NCBI RefSeq assembly: GCF_042666615.1
Contig: NZ_JBHTDD010000008.1
Span: 62,001 to 126,000, forward strand
Length of the DNA: 64,000 nucleotides
From: KBS50 sp042666615
GTDB lineage: Bacteria; Actinomycetota; Actinomycetes; Mycobacteriales; Micromonosporaceae
Direction: 5' to 3'
Positions 47,911-56,824 of the stretch are shown in pieces. The notes under the pieces are model-generated. The model was not told where the DNA came from. It saw only the letters and a program-made list of their open reading frames with translations, and did not search any database. How positions within the stretch are numbered: position 1 is the first letter of the stretch; each line of letters opens with the position of its first letter. Made by a program: the position numbers and the translations under genes.

Positions 47911-48687
47911 ATGCGTATCGGAGCCCATGTCGATCGGACCGACCCGCTCGCCGCCGCCGCCGACCGCGCGGCGGAGACGGTCCAGTTCTTCCTCGCCGAT
48001 CCGCAGGGCTGGAAGGCACCCCAGCCACGGGCGGACGCGGCAGCGCTGCGGGACGCCGACGTCGAGGTGTTCGTCCACGCGCCGTACGTCCTCAACGTCG
48101 CCACCCTGAACAATCGGATCCGCATCCCGAGCCGCAAGCTGCTGCTGGCCCACGCCACGGCCGCGGCGGACGTCGGCGCCCGCGGGCTGATCGTGCACGG
48201 CGGGCACGTCAATGCCGGCGACGACCTCGCCGCCGGCATCGACAACTGGCGCAAGACCTTCGCGTACGCCGCGGAGCAGGGCGGCTTCCCGACACCCGTT
48301 CTGATCGAGAACACGGCCGGCGGGGAGAACGCCTGCGCCCGACGGTTCGACAACCTCGCCCGTCTGTGGGACGCCATCGGGGAGTACGACGTCGGGTTCT
48401 GCCTGGACACCTGTCATGCGCACGCCGGCGGCGAGGAACTGCTCGGGATCGTGGACCGGATCAAGGCGATCACCGGACGGATCGACCTGATCCATGCCAA
48501 CGACTCCAAGGACGCCTTCGGGTCGGGCCGGGACCGGCACGACAATCTCGGTCAGGGCAACATCGATCCGGATCTCGTGGTGGCCGCCGTCCGGGCCGCC
48601 GACGCGCCGGTCGTGGTCGAGACGCCGGGCGGCGCCGAGGGGCAGCGCGCCGACATCGCCCTGCTGCGCGAACGTGCTGGCCGGTAG
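47911..48687 (+). CDS. nfo: Deoxyribonuclease IV (AP endonuclease)
   Basis: 258-residue TIM-barrel AP endonuclease of the EndoIV family. Motifs: MRIGAHV, VFVHAPYVLNVA, GLIVHGGHV, VLIENTAGGENACARRF, FCLDTCHAHAGGEEL (metal ligands), LIHANDSKDAFGSGRDRHDNLGQGNI and VVVETPGG. All three zinc-site segments are present. ATG follows TAGGCT by 7 nt (leaderless). The next membrane gene begins 9 nt after its stop. Confidence 0.93.
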   Translation: MRIGAHVDRTDPLAAAADRAAETVQFFLADPQGWKAPQPRADAAALRDADVEVFVHAPYVLNVATLNNRIRIPSRKLLLAHATAAADVGARGLIVHGGHVNAGDDLAAGIDNWRKTFAYAAEQGGFPTPVLIENTAGGENACARRFDNLARLWDAIGEYDVGFCLDTCHAHAGGEELLGIVDRIKAITGRIDLIHANDSKDAFGSGRDRHDNLGQGNIDPDLVVAAVRAADAPVVVETPGGAEGQRADIALLRERAGR

Positions 48688-48696
48688 GGGCGGACG

Positions 48697-50706
48697 ATGA
48701 GCGGCAACCAGCCCGCCGAGGAGGCGACCGAGACCATCGCCCGGACGACCCCGGACGACGGCCGAGCCCCCGACGACGGCGACCCGGCTGGCGAAGCCCC
48801 GAAGGCGGGCGGGTCCGCCGGCGCCGACGTGACAACCACGCCCGACTCGGCCGGAACAGTCGAGCGGGCCGGCAGCGCGACGAAGACCGCCGAAGGTGAC
48901 GCGTCCGGTGCCGGAGAGGACGGCGAGTCGGACGGTAGGTGGGCCGCGTTCTCGCCGGCCGGTGAGACCGTCGCCGGTCGCGCTCGGCGGGTCGGCCAGC
49001 GGGTCGGCCGGATCCTCGCCCACGAGTGGACGTTGGCCGCGCTCGGCAGCGCCCTGGTCGCGGTCCTGATGACCTGGCCCACCCTGCGGTACCCGCGGTA
49101 CACAATCCCGCAGGACACCTGGGATCCCACCCTCCAGGCGTGGCAGATGGCCTGGTCCGGGCACATCCTGCGAACCGACCCCGCCCAGTTGTGGCACTCC
49201 AACACGTTTTTCCCCGAACCGTGGAGCTTCGCCTTCTCCGACACGCTGCTCGGCTACGCGCCGCTCGGCATGCTCGGCACCGGCCCGGAGGCGGCCCTGC
49301 TGCGCTACAACATCCTCTTCGTGCTGGCCCATGCCCTGGCCACCTTCGGCGCGTACGCGCTGGCCCGGCAGCTCGGGGCCGGCCGGATCGGGGCCGCCGT
49401 GGCGGGCGCCAGCTACACGTACGCCCCGTGGCTACTGGCCCAGGCCGGGCACCTGCACGTCATCTCGAACGGTGGCATCCCGCTGGCGCTGGCCATGCTG
49501 GCCAGGGGGCACGGGTGGTCGTTACGCCACGGCTACCGTCCGGAGCGCCGCAACGCCGGTTGGGCACTCGCCGGCTGGCTGGTGGCGAGTTGGCAACTCA
49601 GCCTCGGTTTCGGCATCGGCCTGCCGTTCGCGTACCTGCTGGGCCTGATCGTGCTGGTGGCCGGCGCGACGTATCTGGTCAAGCGGATCTTCCTGTGGCC
49701 AGAACGTCGCCCGTTCGGTGTCCGGTTGCTGCTGGCCGACCTCGGCGGCGGCGCGATCTTCGCGGCGGTCGGAGCGCTGCTGGCGATCCCGTTCTTCAAG
49801 GTCGCCGAGCTGCATCCGTACGCGAAACGATCGCTCGGCGAGGTGGCCGCCTTCTCGCCGCCCGCGGACGGCTTCCTCATCGCCCCCGCCGAGTCCCGGA
49901 TCTGGGGCGAGTTGCACGAACCGGCGCGGGCCGGTCTGCCGTGGCATCCCGAGATGACCCTGATCCCCGGGTACGTGCTGTACGGGTTGGCGGTCGCCGG
50001 TCTGCTCTTCTCCGTCTGGACGCTGCGGCAACGCCTCCTGCTGCTCGGCGGGACCGTGCTCACCCTGCTACTCGCGATGGGCACCGAGTTCCTCGGCGGC
50101 CGGTACACCTACCTCCCGCTCTTCGACCACCTGCCGGGCTGGGACGGCATCCGTACGCCGGGGCGGCTGACCCTGTGGACCACGCTGCTGCTCGGTCTCC
50201 TCGCGGCCGGCGCGGTGACCGCCTTCGCGGCGCGGGTCCGGGAGTTGGCCGCGCACCGGGTGCCACCGTGGCCGGGACCGTGGCTACGGCTCGCCACCCT
50301 GCTGCCGCTGGTGCTGGTGCTTGTCGAAGGGCTGAACGTAACCCCGCACCCGATCGTCCCGCCGCAGCCGGCGGCGTTCCGCACACTGGACGGCCCGCTG
50401 CTGGTGCTACCCAGCGATCAGGGCACCGACCAGCACGTCATGCTGTGGTCCACCAGCCGCTTCCCGGAGGTGGTCAACGGCGGTAGCGGCTTCACACCGC
50501 GCAGCCAGCAGGTGACCCGGCAGGTCACCGCCACCTTCCCGGACCGGGCCAGCGTGGACTACCTCCGCGGCATCGGTGTGCACACCGTGGTCCTGCTTCG
50601 CGACCAGGTCGCCGGCACCCCGTGGCAGGCCACGATCGACCTGCCGGTCGACGATCTTGGCATCCAGCGCGAGGACGTCGGCTCCGTGGTGGTCTACCGC
50701 TTCTGA
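48697..50706 (+). CDS. Polytopic membrane protein, GT-C-like, unknown
   Basis: 669 residues. The N-terminal 100 residues are acidic, Ala/Gly/Asp/Thr-rich and disordered; then come 11-13 membrane helices. The first external loop, DTWDPTLQAWQMAWSGHILRTDPAQLWHSNTFFPEPWSFAFSD, has the Asp-rich look of GT-C glycosyltransferases. The C-terminal 110 residues are soluble (LLVLPSDQGTDQHVMLWSTSRFPEVVNGGSGFTP, VDYLRGIGVHTVVLL). It resembles uncharacterised actinobacterial membrane proteins sometimes called glycosyltransferase. ATG is 9 nt after nfo. Converges with a GT87 gene. Function open. Confidence 0.7.
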   Translation: MSGNQPAEEATETIARTTPDDGRAPDDGDPAGEAPKAGGSAGADVTTTPDSAGTVERAGSATKTAEGDASGAGEDGESDGRWAAFSPAGETVAGRARRVGQRVGRILAHEWTLAALGSALVAVLMTWPTLRYPRYTIPQDTWDPTLQAWQMAWSGHILRTDPAQLWHSNTFFPEPWSFAFSDTLLGYAPLGMLGTGPEAALLRYNILFVLAHALATFGAYALARQLGAGRIGAAVAGASYTYAPWLLAQAGHLHVISNGGIPLALAMLARGHGWSLRHGYRPERRNAGWALAGWLVASWQLSLGFGIGLPFAYLLGLIVLVAGATYLVKRIFLWPERRPFGVRLLLADLGGGAIFAAVGALLAIPFFKVAELHPYAKRSLGEVAAFSPPADGFLIAPAESRIWGELHEPARAGLPWHPEMTLIPGYVLYGLAVAGLLFSVWTLRQRLLLLGGTVLTLLLAMGTEFLGGRYTYLPLFDHLPGWDGIRTPGRLTLWTTLLLGLLAAGAVTAFAARVRELAAHRVPPWPGPWLRLATLLPLVLVLVEGLNVTPHPIVPPQPAAFRTLDGPLLVLPSDQGTDQHVMLWSTSRFPEVVNGGSGFTPRSQQVTRQVTATFPDRASVDYLRGIGVHTVVLLRDQVAGTPWQATIDLPVDDLGIQREDVGSVVVYRF

Positions 50707-50713
50707 CGGACGG

Positions 50714-52261
50714 TCAGGGCGTCGCCGGAGACGGCGCGTCGGGGGCGGTGCGCCGGCCCTCGCCGGCGTTGGTGGCGCCCGGGAGACGGAACTTCGCCGC
50801 CCACGGTGCGTCCGCCGCGCCGTCCAGGACGCCACCGTCCGGGTCGTCGGCGTACGTCTGACGCACCGGATCCTGCTCGGGATGCAGGATGTCGTGCACC
50901 ACAAGCGCGCAGAGCACCCCGACGGTGATCAGCCGCAGTCCGGCGGCCAGCACGAAGACGCCCTCCGGAAAGACCGGGGTGTTGGTGGCGGCGCCCAGCA
51001 GTTCCCCGTAGAAGGCGACGAAGTAGCACACCTCGGCGGCCTGCCAGGCGAGGAAGGCTCCCCACCGGGGGCGGGCCAGCACGGCGAGAGGCAGCAGCCA
51101 GAGCACGAACTGCTGCGACCAGACCTTGCTGAAGATCAGGAAGGCGGCGACCACGAGGAAGGCGAGCTGGCCCAGTCGCGGCCGGCGCGGGGCCCGCATC
51201 GCCAGGCCGGCGATCGCCAGGCAGGCCACCGCGAACAGCGCGTACGAGAGGTTGTTCAACGCCGGGATGTGACCACTGAGCCATTGGAACGGCCCCTGGT
51301 CACCGGCCTGGCCGGAGGCCCACAGTCCGTCGAGGTACCGGCCGATGTACCAGAGGGTGCCCCAGTCGACGGCGCGGGTGCTGTTCAGCTCGAAGAAGCG
51401 CAGCCAGCCCTCCCGGTAGGGCAGGGCCACCGGCAGGTTTACCGCTATGACGGTGACCACCGCCACGGCGATCGCGGTAAGCGCCGCCCGCATCCGAGCC
51501 GCCCGCACGGCGAGCACCAGGATCGGACCGAGGAGGAACAGCGGCCAGAGTTTCGCGGCCCCGGCCAGCCCCAGCAGGAGGCCGGCCAGCGCGGGTCTGC
51601 CGCGTGCCCAGGCGTACAGGCCGAGTGCGCCGAGTCCGATGGCCAGCAGGTCCCAGTTGACCGTCGCCGTGAGCAGCAGGGCGGGGGACAGCGCGAACAT
51701 CGCGGCGTCCCACGGGCGGCGTCGGCGCAGGGCGAGGATGACCGCGACGGTGGCCACCGCCAGTGCGCCGAGCACCAGTGCGTTCAGGTTGTAGAACCAC
51801 TGGCCCTGGTTGATGTCCGGCCGGTCCGCCCCGAGGGCGTGCACCGGCAGCCCGATGGCGCCCATGAAGTAGCCGGTCACCACCGGATACTCGACCGGAT
51901 GGTCGCGGTACGGCACCGCCCCCTCGTTCAGCCGCTCCGCGTAGTAGAGCGCGAGGACGTCGGTGTAGCAGAACCGGGTGTACTGCTCGTTGGCCTGCCA
52001 CGCTCCGTCCTGGCAGGGTGACTTCTGCACCCAGTGCAGGGCCAGGACGAGACAGGTCAGGGCCAGGACGATCCGGGCCGGTATCCAGAACCGGCTGGCG
52101 CTCGGCCGACCGCTCGCTCCGACCGCGTGCGCGCCGAGCGGGCCGCCGATCGACTCTGACAGCCCGCGGACGAAGCCGTCCGAACGGGAAGGATGGTCGA
52201 CGCGGTCCGGGTTGTTGAGACGATCCGGATGGTCTGTGTCGGCCGTCGGCTGCGGGCTCAT
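50714..52261 (-). CDS. GT87 family (DUF2029) membrane glycosyltransferase-like protein
   Basis: 515 residues, 10-12 membrane helices. CYTDVLALYYAERLNEGAVPYRDHPVEYPVVTGYFMGAIGL is the DUF2029 first-loop signature with its conserved Asp; further NWDLLAIGLGALGLYAW, AGAAKLWPLFLLGPILVLAVR and FSKVWSQQFVLWLLPLAVL. It follows ponA on the same strand, an order also seen in mycobacteria (next to ponA1), so a wall or lipoglycan role is likely. ATG 52261 has AGGAT about 8 nt upstream; the frame opens with GTG 52354, 18 bp after ponA, without a ribosome site. Confidence 0.85.
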   Translation of the reverse strand: MSPQPTADTDHPDRLNNPDRVDHPSRSDGFVRGLSESIGGPLGAHAVGASGRPSASRFWIPARIVLALTCLVLALHWVQKSPCQDGAWQANEQYTRFCYTDVLALYYAERLNEGAVPYRDHPVEYPVVTGYFMGAIGLPVHALGADRPDINQGQWFYNLNALVLGALAVATVAVILALRRRRPWDAAMFALSPALLLTATVNWDLLAIGLGALGLYAWARGRPALAGLLLGLAGAAKLWPLFLLGPILVLAVRAARMRAALTAIAVAVVTVIAVNLPVALPYREGWLRFFELNSTRAVDWGTLWYIGRYLDGLWASGQAGDQGPFQWLSGHIPALNNLSYALFAVACLAIAGLAMRAPRRPRLGQLAFLVVAAFLIFSKVWSQQFVLWLLPLAVLARPRWGAFLAWQAAEVCYFVAFYGELLGAATNTPVFPEGVFVLAAGLRLITVGVLCALVVHDILHPEQDPVRQTYADDPDGGVLDGAADAPWAAKFRLPGATNAGEGRRTAPDAPSPATP

Positions 52262-52372
52262 GAACAGGCATCCTGCCGTATCGGGGGGCAGGTTGTCCGC
52301 ATCAGGGTGTTTCGTGTCGGCTGCGCGGCGCCCGCCGGCCGGTGCACGTGTCACCGGCCGGCGGTCGGCACG

Positions 52373-55234
52373 TTATTCCCGGCGCGTCGCGGTGGGCGTG
52401 GGCAGCAGCCCGCCTCCGCCGCCTCCGCCGCCGTCGTCGCCACCGTCACGGGGTGTGATGTTGGGGAACGGGTTGTTGTTTCCGTTGCCATTGCCCTCAC
52501 CCGGCGGCGGGCAGGCCGGGTTGAACGGGTTGGGACAAACCGCTGGGTTCTGTGGCTGCTCCGGTGCCGGCGGTTCCGGAGACTTGCCGTCGCCGAGGTT
52601 CGGGTCGCCCAGTCCGGCCTTGTCCGGGAAGGAAAGCTCCTTCTCGCCCTTGAGCGCGCCCTCCATGTACCGCTCCCAGATGTCACCGGGCAGGTCGGAG
52701 CCGTACATGTTCTTGCCGCTCTTGGTGAGCAACGCCTCGGTCTTCGGACCGACGTTGCCGACCCAGACGGCGGTCGCCAGTTGCGGCGTGTAGCCCACCA
52801 TCCAGGCGTGCGCGTTCTTGTCGTCCTTCTCGTTCAGTTCCCAGGTGCCGGTCTTGGAGGCGGCCGGCCGGTTGCCCGCCAGCGTGTGGTTGACCTTCGC
52901 GGGGTACTTCTTCAGCACCGCCGTCACGTCGTCGGTCACCTCGGGGCGGATCCGCTTCTGCGGCTTGAGCTGCTCCCCGCCGATCTTGTTCCACTCGCCG
53001 GTTTCCTGGTTCTGCCGCCAGACCCCGACCACGAAGTGCGCCTTGTTGTACGTGCCCCGGTTCGCGATGGTGGCGATCCCGTTGGCGTGGTCGAGGACGG
53101 TGACCGGATACTGCCCAAAGGCGACGTTGTAGAAGAACGGGCAATTGTTGGCCTGGCACTCCTCACTGCCCGACTTCGTCGGCGCCAGCTTCTTGCCCTC
53201 CGTCTTGGCCAGGTCGTACGGCTTCGGGGGGTTGTCGGCGCTGGACCACATGGTGGAGACGCCGGCGGCGCGCGCCATGTCGATCACCTTGTCCGCCCCG
53301 ATATCCTCCGCGATCTTGTAGAACGGCACGTTGTACGAACTCAACGTCGACTCTTCGAGAGTGCAGTACTTGCCGCACTTGGTCTGGTTGTTCTCCCGCA
53401 CGTTGCGGACCGTGAACGGTACGTTCTTCGGCTTGTAGGTGCTCGAGTCCCAACGGGAGTCGAGCGAGATGCCGGCCTCCAACGCGGCAGCCAGGGTGTA
53501 GACCTTGAATGTCGAGCCGGGTTGGTGCCCACCGTAGAGGTTGCCGGCGGTGTCCACATTCGTGCCGGCGTAGTCCGTGCCGGCGCCGCTGTCACCGCCG
53601 TAGTAGGCCACCACCCGGCCGTTCTTCGGGTCGACGGAGACGACCGCCGCCATGACGTTCTCCCGCTCGTCGGCCACCTCGGAACCCTTGGCCTTCCGGC
53701 GGGCGGTTGCCTCCGCGGCCTTCTGCATCTTGGGGTTGATACTCGTCTGGATCCGCAACCCGCCGTACCGCAACTCGTCGGAGCAGGTCGGCTTGCCGGA
53801 TCCGTCGCCTTCCTTCAGCGTGCAGATGCCCATCGCCGCCAGCTCGTCGTCGATGTAGTTGACCACGTTGCCCCGCGGCGTGTTGACGCCGACAAGCGAG
53901 TTGCCGTTCTTGGGCGGCAGCACCTTGGGGTATTCGGTGGGTCGGTCCTGCGGCGCCAGCTTGCCCATCTCGACCATGCCGTCCAGGACGTAGGTCCAGC
54001 GGTCCTTCGCGGCCTGCGGGTTGTTGGCCGGGTCGTAGCCCTTGTGCCCGGAACTCGGCTCGGGCTGCTTGATCACCGCGGCCAGCACCGCGCCCTCGGC
54101 GACGGTCAGCTTGTTCGCCGGCTTTCCGAAGTACGCCTTCGAGGCCGCCTCGATGCCGTGCGCGCCCCGACCGAAGAAGATCGTGTTCAGGTAGTGCTGC
54201 ATGATCGTCGGCTTCGGGTACTTGTCGTTCAACTTGGAGGCGAGGATCGCCTCCTTCACCTTCCGGGCGTACGTGTCGTCCTTCAGGTTCGCGATCGCGT
54301 TACGGGCGTACTGCTGGGTGATTGTCGACGCGCCCTGCTTCGTGCCGCCGGTGAAGTTGTTCCACGCGGCCCGGGCGATGCCCGCGTAGTCGACGCCGGA
54401 GTGCTGGTAGAACTTGCGGTCCTCGGCCGAGACGACCGCGTCCTGGACGTACTGCGGCACCTGGTTGATGGTGACGAACTCGCGGTTCTCCTCGCCCAGC
54501 TTGGCGATCACCTCCTTGTTGTCGGAGGCGTAGATCGTGGTGGACAGCCGCAACGCGATGTCCTCGGGCAGCACCACCTTTGTGGAGTAGTAGGTGCCAC
54601 CCACCACGCCGATGCCGGACAGCATGATGAAGACGGCGAACGCCGCGATGATCAGGTTCAGCCGCTTCCGCTTCTTGTCCCCCCGGGCCGCGTCGCCGTT
54701 GCCGCCGCGGCCACCGCCGGGCCGACCTGGTCCGCTCCCGCCCGGTCCGCCGGGACCCGGGCCGCCGGGGCCGTAGCCGGCCGGCGAGACCGGGCGCACC
54801 GACGCCCGGCCAACCGTCGCCCGGCCGGCCGAACCTGAGTTCACCGAGGCCGAGCCGACCGAGGCCCGGCCCGGCGTGGCCCGACCGGTCGATCCGCCGC
54901 TGTTGAGGTAGCCGGCCGTTCCGCCGCCGCCGTAGCCGCCCGATCCGTCGCCGTAGCCGCCGGATCCGCCGCTACCGCCGGAGACGGGCACGGACGCCCG
55001 GCCGGCCCGTGCCTGGCCGCTGGCCGCACCGCCCGGGCTCACCGAGGCACGGCCCGCCGAAGCGGCGCCGCGGGTCGGTCCGCTGACGGACGCCCGTCCG
55101 GCGCCGGCACTCGCGGACCCGTAGCCCTCTCCCGGCGCGGAACGCCGGTACGCGTCATCGCGTGGCCCGGTGCTCCCGTTCGGCCCGAAGGAGGCCGACC
55201 CGCGCGCGGAACTGGGATCGCCGTACGAGTTCAT
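52373..55234 (-). CDS. ponA: Bifunctional penicillin-binding protein (class A)
   Basis: 953 residues. Polymerises and crosslinks peptidoglycan. Cytoplasmic tail of about 190 residues, Gly/Ser/Arg-rich with about six GRASV or GRATV repeats; one membrane helix (LNLIIAAFAVFIMLSGIGVVGGTYY). GT51 domain: catalytic Glu in EDRKFYQHSGVD (about 270), GASTITQQYARN, and ILNTIFFG-type LNTIFFGRGAHGIEAAS. Transpeptidase domain: nucleophile Ser in STFK (about 573), SxN as SSYN, and KTGT (about 793). C-terminal tail is Pro/Gly/Asn-rich and extracellular. ATG follows CAGGGT by 7 nt. Likely phosphorylated by Ser/Thr kinases in its tail (inference from M. tuberculosis PonA1). Confidence 0.94.
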   Translation of the reverse strand: MNSYGDPSSARGSASFGPNGSTGPRDDAYRRSAPGEGYGSASAGAGRASVSGPTRGAASAGRASVSPGGAASGQARAGRASVPVSGGSGGSGGYGDGSGGYGGGGTAGYLNSGGSTGRATPGRASVGSASVNSGSAGRATVGRASVRPVSPAGYGPGGPGPGGPGGSGPGRPGGGRGGNGDAARGDKKRKRLNLIIAAFAVFIMLSGIGVVGGTYYSTKVVLPEDIALRLSTTIYASDNKEVIAKLGEENREFVTINQVPQYVQDAVVSAEDRKFYQHSGVDYAGIARAAWNNFTGGTKQGASTITQQYARNAIANLKDDTYARKVKEAILASKLNDKYPKPTIMQHYLNTIFFGRGAHGIEAASKAYFGKPANKLTVAEGAVLAAVIKQPEPSSGHKGYDPANNPQAAKDRWTYVLDGMVEMGKLAPQDRPTEYPKVLPPKNGNSLVGVNTPRGNVVNYIDDELAAMGICTLKEGDGSGKPTCSDELRYGGLRIQTSINPKMQKAAEATARRKAKGSEVADERENVMAAVVSVDPKNGRVVAYYGGDSGAGTDYAGTNVDTAGNLYGGHQPGSTFKVYTLAAALEAGISLDSRWDSSTYKPKNVPFTVRNVRENNQTKCGKYCTLEESTLSSYNVPFYKIAEDIGADKVIDMARAAGVSTMWSSADNPPKPYDLAKTEGKKLAPTKSGSEECQANNCPFFYNVAFGQYPVTVLDHANGIATIANRGTYNKAHFVVGVWRQNQETGEWNKIGGEQLKPQKRIRPEVTDDVTAVLKKYPAKVNHTLAGNRPAASKTGTWELNEKDDKNAHAWMVGYTPQLATAVWVGNVGPKTEALLTKSGKNMYGSDLPGDIWERYMEGALKGEKELSFPDKAGLGDPNLGDGKSPEPPAPEQPQNPAVCPNPFNPACPPPGEGNGNGNNNPFPNITPRDGGDDGGGGGGGGLLPTPTATRRE

Positions 55235-55428
55235 TCGTCACACCCTGCCGGTCGCGGTGCTGGACGCGTCGCCCACCACCGGGTTGCCGTGACTTGGGCC
55301 ACGTCGCACCGCGCGCCTCCGCGCGGCGGGGATCCTGGCCAGATCTTCGATATTCTGCTGAGTTGTCCGGATATCGAGGTAGTGCCGCTGGGTCGAAACC
55401 GTCTCGGGCCGGACCAGGGAACCGTCGA

Positions 55429-55884
55429 TCACCGTCGCGCCTCGCGTCGTCGTATCTCCATACCGCCGCCGCCCGCGCTCGCGACCCGGTCGTCCTCGGA
55501 CTCCGCACCGGCGGCGGCCAACCCGTCCCGCCCGAGCAGGTACTGCTCGACGAGATGGTTCCAGTCACAGCTGCGGCACACCTCCACCACGAAGACCTGG
55601 AACTCACGCACAGTCATTGCCAGCACGGGAAGCTCGGCGAGCGTGCGCGCCTGACCCGCGGACTGCTTGAGTTCGTCGCCGTAAATGTAGTGGACGTGGG
55701 TGAGGTTCTCACGGCGGCAGATCGGGCAGAGCCGGTCCGTCGGCTCGCCGTGGAAGTGGGCGGCGTTCTTCAGGTACGGCGAGGCGTCGCACACCTCGTA
55801 CGTGCCGACCTGCCCGGAGAGCACACCACGCAGGACCGCCCGCTTCTGGAGCGAGTAGTCCACCACCTGGCGCTGCGTACGCAT
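55429..55884 (-). CDS. DUF5318 family protein
   Basis: 151 residues. MRTQRQVVDYSLQKRAVLRGVLSGQVGTYEVCDASPYLKNAAHFHGEPT, then a CPICRRENL site and VEVCRSCDWNHLVEQYLLG: two CxxC pairs that probably bind zinc. Conserved next to ponA and ino1 in actinobacteria; function unknown. ATG 55884 follows TACCCT by 7 nt. The intergenic stretch to ponA (55235-55428) shows no other feature beyond the ponA promoter region. Divergent from padR. Confidence 0.85.
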   Translation of the reverse strand: MRTQRQVVDYSLQKRAVLRGVLSGQVGTYEVCDASPYLKNAAHFHGEPTDRLCPICRRENLTHVHYIYGDELKQSAGQARTLAELPVLAMTVREFQVFVVEVCRSCDWNHLVEQYLLGRDGLAAAGAESEDDRVASAGGGGMEIRRREARR

Positions 55885-55992
55885 GCGGGCAAGGGTACGC
55901 GGTCGCGCCGGGGTAGGCGACCATCGTGACGCTGCGTAGGAGCCACCGTTGCGGACCGGGATTTGCCCCCCGGCCGCGCCCCGGCTACCGTG

Positions 55993-56018
55993 CGATATAT
56001 CGGCCCGATACATCGGCC
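55993..56018. promoter_or_regulatory. Two back-to-back 13-bp repeats, candidate PadR operator
   Basis: CGATATATCGGCC (55993-56005) is followed directly by CGATACATCGGCC (56006-56018). The first contains a perfect 10-bp palindrome. They lie 52-77 bp before the padR GTG and are AT-rich for the region. Confidence 0.55.
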
Positions 56019-56069
56019 GGATTTCCGAACCGGTTTGTGGGTATCCGGACGGTGGAGAGGAGGAGACCG

Positions 56070-56801
56070 GTGCTGGAGTTCGCCATCCTCGGACTTCTCC
56101 ACGAATCCCCGATGCACGGCTACGAGCTGCGCAAGGAACTCGTAGCCAAGCTGGGCGCCATCCGGGCGGCGATCAGCTACGGATCGCTGTACCCCACGCT
56201 GCGCCGTCTCCAGGCGGCGAACCTGATCACGGAGGCGACCGGCACCCCGGCCAACCCCGAGGAGGTCCCCGTTCTCACCAGTCGGCGGGGGCGGGTGGTC
56301 TACACGATCACCGCCGAGGGCAAGGAGCGCTTCGCCGAGCTGATCGGCCAGGCGGGTCCGGAAACCTATGACGACACCGGGTTCGGCGTGCACTTCGCGT
56401 TCTTCGCCCGTACCGACCAGGCGACCCGCCTACGGATCCTGGAGGGTCGACGCCGCAAGATCGAGGAACGTCGGGAGGGACTGCGGGACGTGTTGTCCCG
56501 AGCCGCGTCCCGACTGGACGCGTACACGCTGGAACTCCAGCGGCACGGCCTCGACGCCTGCGAGCGCGAGGTGCGCTGGTTGGAGGAGTTGATCGCCAAC
56601 GAGCGCTCCGGTCGGTCCCCCGAGGGCCGGCTCTCGGAGGCCAGCCGGCCCCCGGAGGCCAGCCGGCCGGCCACGGACTCACCTCCGGCCGACCCGGTGC
56701 CACCACCGGCCGGCACGGACTCACCACCGGCCGGCACACATTCACCAGATGACAGCCCGACTCCGCCTGGACGGTCCAGGAATGAGCAGGAGCGGCCGTG
56801 A
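56070..56801 (+). CDS. PadR family transcriptional regulator
   Basis: 243 residues. N-terminal winged helix: LEFAILGLLHESPMHGYELRKELVAKLGAIRAAISYGSLYPTLRRLQAANLI, then VVYTITAEGKERFAELI and a C-terminal helical dimerisation domain (IEERREGLRDVLSRAASRLDAYTLELQRHGLDACEREVRWLEELI). The last 60 residues are Pro/Ser/Thr-rich with GRLSEASRPPEASRP repeats. GTG 56070 with GGAGGAGA upstream; the frame opens at 55926. Stop is 23 nt before ino1, so it probably controls ino1 in the same operon, as its mycobacterial counterpart sits beside ino1. Confidence 0.92.
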   Translation: MLEFAILGLLHESPMHGYELRKELVAKLGAIRAAISYGSLYPTLRRLQAANLITEATGTPANPEEVPVLTSRRGRVVYTITAEGKERFAELIGQAGPETYDDTGFGVHFAFFARTDQATRLRILEGRRRKIEERREGLRDVLSRAASRLDAYTLELQRHGLDACEREVRWLEELIANERSGRSPEGRLSEASRPPEASRPATDSPPADPVPPPAGTDSPPAGTHSPDDSPTPPGRSRNEQERP

Positions 56802-56824
56802 AAACCAACAAGGAGGCAAACCCG

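Noticed and set aside
52193..54838. 881-codon plus-strand ORF over ponA
   Set aside because: Shadow of ponA; no family features, while the other strand has complete GT51 and transpeptidase motifs.
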